Assembly: GCF_004331735.1 (NCBI RefSeq)
Contig: NZ_SJSO01000001.1
Location: forward strand, 310,001-374,000
Source: Pedobacter psychrodurus
GTDB taxonomy: Bacteria > Bacteroidota > Bacteroidia > Sphingobacteriales > Sphingobacteriaceae
Length of the DNA stretch: 64,000 bases
Reading direction: 5' to 3'
This document shows, in pieces, positions 40,347 through 49,195 of the stretch; position 1 is the stretch's first letter, and each line of letters starts with the position of its first letter. Position numbers and translations under genes: made by a program. The notes beneath the pieces are model-generated. The model ran no database searches. It saw only the letters and a list, made by a program, of their open reading frames with translations, and had not been told where the DNA came from.

Positions 40347-43043
40347 TTATTTATATAACTGATTAAATATCAGTTTAAAAGTACCATGTGTTTGTGCCCG
40401 AAAAGCAATTTCCGGTCCAAAAGCAAGCAATTTGCCCTTTCCAACTCTTGCTTCAAAAGCGGTTACGCCATCTTGTAAATAAGCTTGTCCCCAAGCCCAG
40501 CCACTGCGCAACGGTGTGGTATTTTCGAACCACATTAAAGGTTTAATCTTTCCCGCCACGATGGCGTCGCCTGTGAGCTTAAAAACAGGGCTATTATCGA
40601 AATATACGTCGGCTTCCTTTTCCATGCCCCAGGTTGTTGGCAAAGTAGTATCAACACCCACATTTAAAACACTTCCCGGAACATAGTATTTTTCGGCTGG
40701 CAATCTTTTTTCCTCTCCGTTTACAATTTCAACCATCGCATTGCGGACCGGAAGGTTTAAGTGATAGGCCAAATTGGTACTACTGCCAATGGTTACAATA
40801 TTGCCCCCAGCCTCTAAGAATTTCTTTAATTCAGGAATCGATTTGTCTGCAGTAATCCTTCCTAAACGGTTTCTAAATTCCTGGGGGATTTCTTCTGCCT
40901 TTGGTCCGAAAAATCTGTTTCCAATCCCTCCGCCTTGCACCGATGGTATGGCACCACCCACAAAAACAATTACATCGTATTTAGATTTTAAATTCCCGGC
41001 ATCAATATCCTGCGGATAAATTACTGTTGCGTTATAATGATATTGCTCCATTAAAAAGCGCACCCACCCCGAGGCCATAGATCCTCCATAGGTATCCCAA
41101 AGGGCAATTCTTTTGGCAGAGATTTTAATTTTATCTTTTGGTGCAACAGCACTTTTCAATTTGATGTTTGCTTTTTCCAATATTGATTTCCCCGCTGACG
41201 AAACATAAAAATCGCCATTTTCAGTCGACCGGTAAACTTCAACCTTGTTTTTCAATAAGTCGTTAACTGCGGTATAGGAATCATTTTGTGCCGCACTTAA
41301 CACATAGCTCGATCCGCTTGGCAATTTATTATCAAACTTTAATAATTGCCCATAAGGATTTTTCTCAAACGGCCCTGAAAAATCATCTAAAATCCGGTCG
41401 AATTTAACATCCATTAAATAGGCCAAAGTCCATCCGGCAGCATCATATGGCGGAATTGGAGCACCTCCTTCGTATTTAAAGTCGTTAGGATGATCCTGAG
41501 GCTCGAACATATCCAAAACGTGTGGACGAAAAGCCTGATCGGTTTTTACGACATAACTTCCGGCAGGATAATTTTTCCCTGCAACAGTAAATGAAGTGCT
41601 TGCTTTTTGAACCACTATACCCGTTCTGATTAAAGCATTTAAAAACTTAACAGCAGAATTAAAATCTGGTTGATCAGCACTTATGATGTATCCTCGTGGA
41701 TCTCTGTTTACCGGTGCCTTCATCACGGTATCAAAAGCTTTCATGCTAAGCTGACGTCGAGACCCAAAATCGGCATCTCCACCCGCTACAGCAGTGCTTT
41801 TATCGGTTTTTGTAGCATTATTAATGGCATCTATCTTTTTAGGAGAAAAAGACCAGGTATCTCTTTTACCTCGCTCTATGGAATTTCTGCCCATTTGGTA
41901 AATGTTGTACAACAATTCGTCGCGGTAACGTTGCGCATAATTTAAAACAGCATAGTTTAACGATACAGAATAATCGATCGAGTTTTTAAAGTACCATTTC
42001 CTAGGGGTAATCGGGTTTGGCGAATCGCCGTTCGGTAATAATCGCGAAGGGACTAACGGAATTTCAGAGGGCGTAGGGCTCCCGATAATTTCGGTCAACA
42101 GCCCGATCATGTTATGAAAATACGTGGTTGTTCGTAAGCCTCCATTGTACCAGGTAGAAAAAACCGATCCTCCGCGCTGGGTATAACCTGGTTTGTTTTC
42201 TACATTCATGCGGGTGTGCATGGCCGCACCAACGGCATCTAAACTGGTTAGCAGGGTTGGGTCGAAAACATAGTTAAATGGATCGCGGTAGGGTGGGCCG
42301 GCAACAACCGTTCCTGCAGGACCAGCCTGATGGTGGTTATACATAATCTGCGGAATCCATTCTACAAAAAGCTGACGACCGATATTCTGCGTTTCTTTAA
42401 GGTTTAACATAAAGAAATCGCGGTTGTTATCATGACCTGCGTACTTTTCATACAAAACAGGCAAACCCGAGGTTGTTCTTTTCTTGGGGTCTTTCTCTCT
42501 CATGTACCAATTGCTCACCAGTTCTTGCCCGTCAGGATTGGCATGCGTAAACAAGATGATTACGTTATCCAAAATACGCAGGGTTTCAGGGTCTTTTCTG
42601 GACGCAAATTCATAAGCGGTTTCGATCAGCTGATGTGCACCAACCACCTCGTTGGCATGCAGCCCGCCATCTATCCACACTACCGCTTTACCTTCCTGGG
42701 CTAATGCTTTCGCTTGCTCGGGTGTAATTTCAGCATGCGCCAGTTGTTGCGAAATTTCTTTGTAACGGTCTAATTTCTTCAGGTTTTCTGGTGAAGAAAC
42801 AATTAGCATATACTGACTTCTGCCCTCTTCGGTTTTGCCGATATCAACCAGTTTAATGCGGTTAGAACTTGCCGCAAGTTTTTTAAAGTAAGCTTCTGTT
42901 TGGGTATAATTGGCCAATTGGTAATCGTCACCGATATCAAAACCAAAATGCGATTTCGGCGTTGGCACTTCCTGTGCCAGCACCGCACAGCTATTTACCA
43001 TTAAAAAAGCAATACAAAGCCTTTTAAAGTAGATTTTTATCAT
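40347..43043 (-). CDS. M14-family zinc carboxypeptidase
   Basis: An 898-residue exported peptidase (signal peptide 1-23, ending VLAQ). The M14 catalytic domain spans about 35-370: zinc ligands in GGLHANEVVG (H-x-x-E, about 126-129) and the later HDNNRDFF, with the base expected near LLTEIIGSP. The remaining 500 residues resemble a glutamine-amidotransferase-like (class I GATase fold) region, DVIVFVGGAIPSVQGG and GNIVTIGSS, as in other long Bacteroidota M14 proteins. Probably periplasmic or secreted, digesting peptides or proteins. Monocistronic. Confidence 0.9.
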   Translation of the reverse strand: MIKIYFKRLCIAFLMVNSCAVLAQEVPTPKSHFGFDIGDDYQLANYTQTEAYFKKLAASSNRIKLVDIGKTEEGRSQYMLIVSSPENLKKLDRYKEISQQLAHAEITPEQAKALAQEGKAVVWIDGGLHANEVVGAHQLIETAYEFASRKDPETLRILDNVIILFTHANPDGQELVSNWYMREKDPKKRTTSGLPVLYEKYAGHDNNRDFFMLNLKETQNIGRQLFVEWIPQIMYNHHQAGPAGTVVAGPPYRDPFNYVFDPTLLTSLDAVGAAMHTRMNVENKPGYTQRGGSVFSTWYNGGLRTTTYFHNMIGLLTEIIGSPTPSEIPLVPSRLLPNGDSPNPITPRKWYFKNSIDYSVSLNYAVLNYAQRYRDELLYNIYQMGRNSIERGKRDTWSFSPKKIDAINNATKTDKSTAVAGGDADFGSRRQLSMKAFDTVMKAPVNRDPRGYIISADQPDFNSAVKFLNALIRTGIVVQKASTSFTVAGKNYPAGSYVVKTDQAFRPHVLDMFEPQDHPNDFKYEGGAPIPPYDAAGWTLAYLMDVKFDRILDDFSGPFEKNPYGQLLKFDNKLPSGSSYVLSAAQNDSYTAVNDLLKNKVEVYRSTENGDFYVSSAGKSILEKANIKLKSAVAPKDKIKISAKRIALWDTYGGSMASGWVRFLMEQYHYNATVIYPQDIDAGNLKSKYDVIVFVGGAIPSVQGGGIGNRFFGPKAEEIPQEFRNRLGRITADKSIPELKKFLEAGGNIVTIGSSTNLAYHLNLPVRNAMVEIVNGEEKRLPAEKYYVPGSVLNVGVDTTLPTTWGMEKEADVYFDNSPVFKLTGDAIVAGKIKPLMWFENTTPLRSGWAWGQAYLQDGVTAFEARVGKGKLLAFGPEIAFRAQTHGTFKLIFNQLYK

Positions 43044-43135
43044 AATAAAGTTTAGTTAGGTAATCAAATATAATAGAGAATAAGTTCCAAAAATGGCTTG
43101 CTGTAAATTTGTTACAAGTTTTAAATCCTAATCCA

Positions 43136-43143
43136 TACATTTG
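43136..43143 (+). promoter_or_regulatory. -7 box upstream of the cobalamin riboswitch
   Basis: TACATTTG matches TAnnTTTG and lies 37 bp before the riboswitch. A TTTG at 43108-43111 is upstream at a rather long spacing of 24. Confidence 0.5.
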
Positions 43144-43179
43144 CCTTGATGTAAGTTCTTAACTTTATTTTTCATCAAC

Positions 43180-43360
43180 CGATACAGGTTCCCGGAATTA
43201 CACCCGGGATTAATAGGGAATCGTGTGCAAATCACGAGCTGTCGCGCAACTGTAAATTCTGTCTTTAAAAAGACAACGGTCTTATCATTCATGCCACTGT
43301 GCCGTTTATCGGGATGGGAAGGCGATAAGATCGGGAATAAGTCAGGAGACCTGCCTATAT
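43180..43360 (+). promoter_or_regulatory. Cobalamin (adenosylcobalamin-type) riboswitch
   Basis: The leader contains the conserved 5' element TACAGGT (43183), a central GCCACTG (43293), GGGAAGG-type joining sequence (43317) and the 3' B12 box AGTCAGGAGACCTGCC (43340-43355). These in order define the cobalamin aptamer. It controls metE: with vitamin B12 present the B12-independent methionine synthase is shut off. The switching part probably lies in the 210-nt leader beyond it. Confidence 0.93.
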
Positions 43361-43404
43361 TGAATTGACGGTGCTTTCGCGTTATAAAGTAATTGGTCAG
43401 GTCT
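43347..43404 (+). promoter_or_regulatory. Possible switching duplex of the metE riboswitch
   Basis: AGACCTG in the B12 box (43347-43353) is a perfect complement of CAGGTCT at 43398-43404 in the leader. Pairing of the two would compete with aptamer folding. No textbook terminator is visible before metE, so control may act on translation or through a longer-range structure. Confidence 0.4.
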
Positions 43405-43569
43405 GATTGTACACAATAAAATTAATCATTTTATATGCTTGCTTTAAGCTTTTTGCTAATGAGTAGGCAGTTTGTGCACCAACCTTTCCTTTTAATTTTT
43501 AACAGAGAGTATTACAAAATATTGCTTTAAGAGCTTTTAAACGATTTATTTACTTAATCTTTAAAAGAG

Positions 43570-45903
43570 ATGCTAACGCAAAATCTGGGCTATCCGCGAA
43601 TAGGTAGCCAAAGGGAATTAAAGAAAATCTGCGAAAATTACTGGGCAGATAAAACTGGGTACAAAAATGTACTTCAGGTGGGAAAAAACATTCGCCACGA
43701 AAACTGGAACCTTCAAAAAGAAGCTGGGATTGATGTGATTCCATCAAACGATTTTTCTTTTTATGATCATGTACTCGACCATTCTTTAACTTTTGGAGCA
43801 ATCCCGAAAAGGTACAATGAGGTGATCCTGAAAAAGGGGAATTCTGAACTTGATCTCTATTTTGCCATGGCCAGGGGTTATCAAAAAGAGGGATTAGATG
43901 TGGTAGCAATGGAAATGACCAAGTGGTTCGATACCAACTACCACTATATCGTTCCTGAGTTTTACAAAGATCAGCCTTTTAAACTTTTCTCTACCAAAAT
44001 TATCGATGAGTTTTACGAGGCAAAACAATTGGGCATTACCACAAAACCCGTTTTAATCGGCCCAATTTCTTACCTTCTATTGGGAAAAGAAAAAGAAGCT
44101 GGCTTTGAAAAGATCGACCTGATCAAAAACCTCCTTCCGGTTTACATCGAGATTTTATCCCGCTTAGATGCTTTGGATGTAGAATATGTTCAGTTTGATG
44201 AGCCCTTTTTGACTTTAGACCTTACCGAAAAAGACAAGAAAGCTTACGAATATGTTTATAAAGAGATCAGAAAGGCTTTCCCTAGGTTAAAAGTTGTTTT
44301 GGCTACCTATTTCGAAGGTTTGGGGAATAATTTAGCACTAACTACTTCATTACCGGTAAATGTTATACATATCGATCTGGTGCGTGCTGAAGATCAATTG
44401 ACGGATGTTTTAGCTTCATTAAAAGAAGATACCATACTCTCACTGGGTTTGGTAGATGGAAGAAACATCTGGAAAAATGATTTCGAGAAATCCATTTCAA
44501 TCATTAATCAAGTTGTAGAAAAAAGGGGTCAGGATAAGGTATGGGTTGCTCCTTCTTGTTCATTAATCCACTCACCGGTTGATTTAGACAATGAAACTAA
44601 CGAGCAAAACCTATCGGCAGAAATTAAACAGTGGCTGGCCTATGCAAAGCAAAAAATTGCAGAGATAGCTACCTTAAAAAAACTGATCACCAACGAAAGC
44701 CCTGCATCTACCCTGCAAAAACTTGAGGAAAACAAAATTGCGATTGCTAACCGTAAAGTTTCGAAAATCATTCATAATCCTGAAGTAAAAAACCGTGTTC
44801 TAGGTTTAAAGGGTCAGGATGCTGAAAGATTAAGTCCGTTTTCGAGCAGAAAAATCAAACAGCAAGAACTCAATCTGCCAAGTTATGCCACTACCACCAT
44901 CGGATCATTTCCGCAAACCGCAGAAGTGAGAAGCTGGAGGGCCAAGCTTAAAAACGGAACTTTTACCGTTGAAGAATATGATGACCTCATTGCCAAAGAA
45001 ACTGCTAAAGCCGTAAACTGGCAGGAAGAAATTGATCTTGACGTGTTGGTTCATGGAGAATTTGAACGCAACGATATGGTTGAATACTTCGGCGAGCAGC
45101 TTGATGGTTTTGCTTTCTCCAAAAATGGCTGGGTACAGAGTTATGGCTCGCGCTGTGTAAAACCGCCAATCATTTTCGGCGATGTTTCGCGCCCTAAACC
45201 CATGACGGTAAAATGGACCGCCTATGCGCAGTCGCTTACCTCAAAATACATGAAAGGTATGTTAACTGGTCCGGTAACTATACTGCAGTGGTCGTTCGTA
45301 CGTAATGACCAACCAAGATCCGAAACCTGCACTCAAATTGCCCTGGCCATCCGAGATGAGGTTTGCGACCTGGAAAATGCAGGGATAAAAATCATTCAGA
45401 TTGATGAGCCCGCCATTAGAGAAGGTTTACCATTGCGCAAAGCTGATTGGCAAACTTACCTGAACTGGGCGGTTAAAGCCTTTAAAATTTCGGCAAGCGG
45501 TGTGAAAGACGATACGCAGATCCACACGCACATGTGTTACTCGGAATTTAACGATATCATCCAAAACATTGCCGATATGGATGCTGATGTGATCACCATC
45601 GAAACATCACGTTCGCAGATGGAGTTATTAGATGCGTTTGCCGATTTTAAATATCCAAACGAAATTGGTCCAGGTGTATACGATATTCACTCTCCAAGGG
45701 TTCCGAAGAGGGAAGAAATGGTTCAGCTACTCAAAAAAGCAAAGGCTGTTATTCCCTCCGAGCAACTCTGGGTAAATCCTGATTGTGGTTTAAAAACCCG
45801 CGGCTGGGACGAAACCAAAAAAGCATTAATAGAAATGGTAGAAGCTGCTAAAGAAATGCGTAAAACCGAAGAGGTTCTGACTGCAGATCTTCAGGCGAAT
45901 TAA
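43570..45903 (+). CDS. metE: Cobalamin-independent methionine synthase
   Basis: A 777-residue cytoplasmic enzyme transferring a methyl group from 5-methyltetrahydrofolate (triglutamate) to homocysteine. Both (beta/alpha)8 halves are present. The zinc ligands of the C-terminal half are visible: IHTHMCYSEF (His and Cys, about 653 and 655), Glu in ITIETSRS and Cys in NPDCGLKTRGW (about 738). The N-terminus QNLGYPRIGSQRELKK is canonical. Expression is governed by the cobalamin riboswitch upstream, implying the organism can take up or make B12 and has an alternative synthase (MetH) elsewhere. Confidence 0.98.
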   Translation: MLTQNLGYPRIGSQRELKKICENYWADKTGYKNVLQVGKNIRHENWNLQKEAGIDVIPSNDFSFYDHVLDHSLTFGAIPKRYNEVILKKGNSELDLYFAMARGYQKEGLDVVAMEMTKWFDTNYHYIVPEFYKDQPFKLFSTKIIDEFYEAKQLGITTKPVLIGPISYLLLGKEKEAGFEKIDLIKNLLPVYIEILSRLDALDVEYVQFDEPFLTLDLTEKDKKAYEYVYKEIRKAFPRLKVVLATYFEGLGNNLALTTSLPVNVIHIDLVRAEDQLTDVLASLKEDTILSLGLVDGRNIWKNDFEKSISIINQVVEKRGQDKVWVAPSCSLIHSPVDLDNETNEQNLSAEIKQWLAYAKQKIAEIATLKKLITNESPASTLQKLEENKIAIANRKVSKIIHNPEVKNRVLGLKGQDAERLSPFSSRKIKQQELNLPSYATTTIGSFPQTAEVRSWRAKLKNGTFTVEEYDDLIAKETAKAVNWQEEIDLDVLVHGEFERNDMVEYFGEQLDGFAFSKNGWVQSYGSRCVKPPIIFGDVSRPKPMTVKWTAYAQSLTSKYMKGMLTGPVTILQWSFVRNDQPRSETCTQIALAIRDEVCDLENAGIKIIQIDEPAIREGLPLRKADWQTYLNWAVKAFKISASGVKDDTQIHTHMCYSEFNDIIQNIADMDADVITIETSRSQMELLDAFADFKYPNEIGPGVYDIHSPRVPKREEMVQLLKKAKAVIPSEQLWVNPDCGLKTRGWDETKKALIEMVEAAKEMRKTEEVLTADLQAN

Positions 45904-45958
45904 TCTCTTCATTTTTTGCCACAGAGACACGGATCGTTTTCTCTAAAGCAAACCCCTA

Positions 45959-46001
45959 CTTTGGCAACTTTCTACTAAAAATAACCAGAAAGTTGCCAAA
46001 G
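45959..46001. repeat. Hairpin with CTTTGGCAACTTTCT arms
   Basis: Perfect 15-bp arms with a 13-nt loop and a short T run after the 3' arm, 56 bp past metE; probably the metE terminator. The core GTTGnCAAC / GTTGnCAAC shared with 13713-13759 suggests a common repeat origin. Confidence 0.75.
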
Positions 46002-46027
46002 CTTTTTACAGCACCTATATTTAACCC

Positions 46028-46414
46028 ATGACCCTAGAAGAAAGAATAGAAAATTCTAAAACCAGCATTTTTAAAGCCGTTTTCCCAAATACAACAAATC
46101 ATTACGACACTCTTTTCGGCGGAACAGCCATGCATTTAATGGACGAAGTTGCTTTTATTACCGCAACCCGTTTTAGCCGTCAGATTATGGTTACCGTTAG
46201 CAGCGACAGGATAGATTTTAAAAAACCAATCCCCGCGGGCACTATCGTAGAGCTTATCGGCAAGGTAAACCATGTGGGTAATACCAGTTTAAAAGTTAAT
46301 GTTGAAATTTATATCGAGCAGATGTATGCCGAAGGAAGAGAATTAGCCGTACATGGCGATTTTACTTTTGTGGCGATCGATGAAAATAAAAAACCGATTC
46401 AGGTGATTAAATAA
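46028..46414 (+). CDS. Acyl-CoA thioesterase (hotdog fold)
   Basis: A 128-residue hotdog-fold thioesterase of the YciA/BACH type, hydrolysing acyl-CoAs to free acid and CoA in the cytoplasm. The conserved start of the hot-dog helix is NHYDTLFGGTAMHLMDEVA, with the catalytic Asp/Glu in that segment, followed by VTVSSDRIDFKKPIPAG. Length is normal for a single-domain unit. It precedes the methyltransferase gene by about 60 bp; no functional link is obvious. Confidence 0.92.
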   Translation: MTLEERIENSKTSIFKAVFPNTTNHYDTLFGGTAMHLMDEVAFITATRFSRQIMVTVSSDRIDFKKPIPAGTIVELIGKVNHVGNTSLKVNVEIYIEQMYAEGRELAVHGDFTFVAIDENKKPIQVIK

Positions 46415-46475
46415 TCTTATAAGCCTTAGCCAAAAAGATGTAAAAATCATAACGACTAAATCTTTAAATTTGATT

Positions 46476-47141
46476 ATGGAACAGCAACTTTCTGAGGAAG
46501 ACTTAAAAAATATTGCCAGGCAGTTGGGCTGTCCTGAAGGCGAGCACGGCATTAAAACAGGCGAAATGATGCATGCCAATAATATCGGTATGACAACTTC
46601 TGCAATTGATGCATTAGATCTTCAAAATAATGAGACTCTTTTAGAAATCGGTCATGGCAACGGCGGACATATTGCCCAGTTATTATCAGAAGCCGAAAAC
46701 CTCAACTATTTTGGAGTTGATATTTCTGCTACAATTATTGCCGAGGCCGAGAAGATTAATAAGGATTTCATCGCTGAAGGAAAAGTTCATTTTGAACTAA
46801 CAGATGGAAATAGTCTGCCTTTCGATAGTCATAAGTTCGACAAAATTTTTACGGTTAATACGATATACTTCTGGGCAAACCCTGGCGAATACCTTAATGA
46901 GATTATGCGAACTTTAAAGCCAACTGGTTTACTAGCCCTATGTTTTGCTGATAAAAACTTCATGCAAAACCTTCCTTTTACTCCGTATGGCTTTACACTT
47001 TACGAGGTAGAAACCGTAAAAGAATTATTAGAAAAAGCGGATCTTACAATTAAAAATACCGTTAAAAAATTAGAGCAGGTACAAAGTAAAACCGGTGAAC
47101 AGATAGAAAGAGCATATTATGTTATAACAGCTACTGCATAA
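46476..47141 (+). CDS. Class I SAM-dependent methyltransferase
   Basis: A 221-residue methyltransferase with a Rossmann SAM site: motif I LLEIGHGNGGHIAQLL (about 55-70), acidic residue after YFGVDIS, and motif IV FDKIFTVNTIYFWANP. It resembles the UbiE/Methyltransf_11 type; substrate is not predictable. ATG 46476 is used; a TTG two codons upstream (46470) is an alternative. It lies 61 bp after the thioesterase gene and is convergent with cdsA. Confidence 0.85.
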   Translation: MEQQLSEEDLKNIARQLGCPEGEHGIKTGEMMHANNIGMTTSAIDALDLQNNETLLEIGHGNGGHIAQLLSEAENLNYFGVDISATIIAEAEKINKDFIAEGKVHFELTDGNSLPFDSHKFDKIFTVNTIYFWANPGEYLNEIMRTLKPTGLLALCFADKNFMQNLPFTPYGFTLYEVETVKELLEKADLTIKNTVKKLEQVQSKTGEQIERAYYVITATA

Positions 47142-47181
47142 GAAACATCAATTAGTGCCTTCGTGTCTTTGTGGTCAACCA

Positions 47182-47991
47182 TTAGTATAAAATCAAATAC
47201 AGATAGGCGTAAACCACCGGAGCAGCCAGTAACAATCCATCAAAACGATCTAACAACCCCCCATGGCCCGGTAATAAACCACCACTATCTTTCGTATCCA
47301 AACTGCGTTTAAGCATCGATTCTACTAAATCTCCTAAAGTACCAAAGCTTGCAATCAATACAGCCATACCAATCCAAACCCAAACTGGACTTTCTGTAAA
47401 CAGAAATGATAATCCAAAAGCCACCAAAACACTGGTGAGCATACCTCCGAAAAAACCTTCCCAGCTTTTCTTTGGCGAGTGGCGCTCGAACAATTTGCGT
47501 TTGCCATATTTTACACCAAAAAGATAAGCGCCTGTATCATTTGCCCAAAGCATTAGTAAAAATGCCAAGGGAAGATGAAAGTTATATTCGTTCCAGTTTT
47601 TCAAAAACCCCAAAGCATGAAAAAAACAGAAAGGAATGGTTACATAAACAAAGCCAACAAAAGTGTAGGAGATGTTGGCGAATGGAATTTTGTTCTTTTT
47701 ATATAGCTCCGTAATAAAAACCGAGAAAATTAGCGGGATACACAGCAACAGGTACTTTACATCGTATTTAAGGTAGTGTAGACCTGCCGCCATCAAAAAT
47801 ACTAATGAGGCAGCAACTAAACCAATATTGCGGTGTGGCCTGATTCCTGCATTTTTAATCAGCTTATAAAACTCAAACAAAGCCAAAACACTTAAAACAA
47901 GATAAAATATAGTAAAAGTATAGCTCCCCAGAAGGATAGAGCCAAGCATTACGATGGTAAAAAAGAAAGCGGTTATTGCCCTGGTTTTCAT
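47182..47991 (-). CDS. cdsA: Phosphatidate cytidylyltransferase
   Basis: A 269-residue integral membrane enzyme making CDP-diacylglycerol from phosphatidic acid and CTP. About eight TM helices are present. The C-terminal family signature is intact: SMLKRSLDTKDSGGLLPGHG followed by GLLDRFDGLL (about 232-262), with the metal-binding Asp residues. It supplies the precursor for phosphatidylserine and, together with psd at 4120, for phosphatidylethanolamine. It is downstream of the DUF2007 gene (47-bp gap) and the CPBP gene on the same strand. Confidence 0.97.
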   Translation of the reverse strand: MKTRAITAFFFTIVMLGSILLGSYTFTIFYLVLSVLALFEFYKLIKNAGIRPHRNIGLVAASLVFLMAAGLHYLKYDVKYLLLCIPLIFSVFITELYKKNKIPFANISYTFVGFVYVTIPFCFFHALGFLKNWNEYNFHLPLAFLLMLWANDTGAYLFGVKYGKRKLFERHSPKKSWEGFFGGMLTSVLVAFGLSFLFTESPVWVWIGMAVLIASFGTLGDLVESMLKRSLDTKDSGGLLPGHGGLLDRFDGLLLAAPVVYAYLYLILY

Positions 47992-48038
47992 GCTAAAAAT
48001 GTAAAATGGGAGATGTGAAATGGATAAGGTTTAACATG

Positions 48039-48245
48039 TTACTCAATTTCGTTTTCTACGATGTATTCTATGGCTTTATCGAAATCTACCTTATTCACCA
48101 AAACATTTATTTCGCCAATATTATATGCCGAGAGCTGTTTGTTTATCGTTACCGCTGGAATTCCGGCTTCTGTTAATCCCTGTTTTAATACCTCCGCAGC
48201 AAAGGCATCGCTGGTGGTATATACTTTAATCCAATTTTCGCTCAC
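48039..48245 (-). CDS. DUF2007-domain protein
   Basis: A 68-residue cytoplasmic protein of the DUF2007 (putative signal-transducing, GlnB-like) family: WIKVYTTSDAFAAEVLKQGL, ending in INVLVNKVDFDKAIEYI. DUF2007 proteins lack a settled function. It overlaps the end of the CPBP protease gene by 20 bp, so the two are translated together, and cdsA follows; the trio looks like one operon. Confidence 0.87.
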   Translation of the reverse strand: MSENWIKVYTTSDAFAAEVLKQGLTEAGIPAVTINKQLSAYNIGEINVLVNKVDFDKAIEYIVENEIE

Positions 48246-49152
48246 GTGTTGCGCTATCTTTAAAAAATTTAAACAAAGCTATGGTAATTATTGCACTAAT
48301 TAAATAGCCATACCATGGAAAACCGATCGGTTCATCAGCTTTATCAAGCGGCATATGATGTTTTTGCATATAAAAAGCCGCACAAACCGCATAGGCATTG
48401 TTTATAAAGTGCGCCAGCATGGCATACCAAATGCTTCCGCTATAGTAATACAGGTAGCCAAAACCTGCACCCAATAACATACGTGGTACAAAACCATAAA
48501 ACTGAACATGAATGGCGCTGAAAATTATGGCTGATAACCAAATAGCGACATGGGGGTTCTCAAAAGCCCTGTTTAACGATCGCTGCACACCACCACGAAA
48601 CATCAATTCTTCGCCTATAGCAGGTATAACTGCAATCATTACCAGGTTTACAACAAAATCGAAATTACTGCGCACAGTGATCAATTGAATGGTCATTTTC
48701 ATTGCAATAGTCTCCTTTTCCTTCATCCACTGTTCTATTTTATGCAAAAAATCAGGCAAAACCATTTTCTGATTCCATATCACAGTCCATTCCATAAATG
48801 GCATACTCAGCATCATAATGGCCAGAACAAGCACAGCTAACAAGAATTTTGGTTGCCTGAAAAGATAAAATTCCTTTACTTTTTTCCTTTCTGTTAGGGC
48901 CAGGGCGATTGGAGGTAAAATAAATGTTCCGATCGAACTTAATATCTGTATCACTTTAAAACCACCAATATACTTTGGGTCACCGGCTAAAAGCGTATCC
49001 AAATTACTTACTATTCCTAAGCCATACATCATCAAAACGATAGCAACAGCTATAACCCCAAACACAAGCCCGCCTATAACTGCGTAAAATAAAAGTAAAA
49101 GTAATTGTAAGAAAGGATTGATTTCCTCCTTGTTAGGTGTAACAAAATTCAT
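48226..49152 (-). CDS. CPBP-family intramembrane metalloprotease
   Basis: A 308-residue polytopic membrane protein of the CPBP/ABI (Rce1-like) family. The catalytic motifs are visible in order: EELMFRGGVQRSL (EExxxR, about 178-190), IIFSAIHVQFYG (FxxxH) and AHFINNA (HxxxN). Members cleave prenylated or other membrane proteins, or mature peptides; the substrate here is unknown. ATG 49152 gives a plausible N-terminus (MNFVTPNKEEINP); the frame runs 34 codons further up, through the divergent dusB start, which argues against a longer protein. Confidence 0.88.
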   Translation of the reverse strand: MNFVTPNKEEINPFLQLLLLLFYAVIGGLVFGVIAVAIVLMMYGLGIVSNLDTLLAGDPKYIGGFKVIQILSSIGTFILPPIALALTERKKVKEFYLFRQPKFLLAVLVLAIMMLSMPFMEWTVIWNQKMVLPDFLHKIEQWMKEKETIAMKMTIQLITVRSNFDFVVNLVMIAVIPAIGEELMFRGGVQRSLNRAFENPHVAIWLSAIIFSAIHVQFYGFVPRMLLGAGFGYLYYYSGSIWYAMLAHFINNAYAVCAAFYMQKHHMPLDKADEPIGFPWYGYLISAIITIALFKFFKDSATRERKLD

Positions 49153-49158
49153 TATTTG

Positions 49159-49166
49159 TACCTTTG
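49159..49166 (+). promoter_or_regulatory. -7 box of dusB
   Basis: TACCTTTG, exact TAnnTTTG match, 29 bp before ATG 49196 in the 43-bp gap shared with the CPBP gene. No clear -33. Confidence 0.5.
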
Positions 49167-49195
49167 TATGTTTTATTAATCGTTGAAGATAGAAA

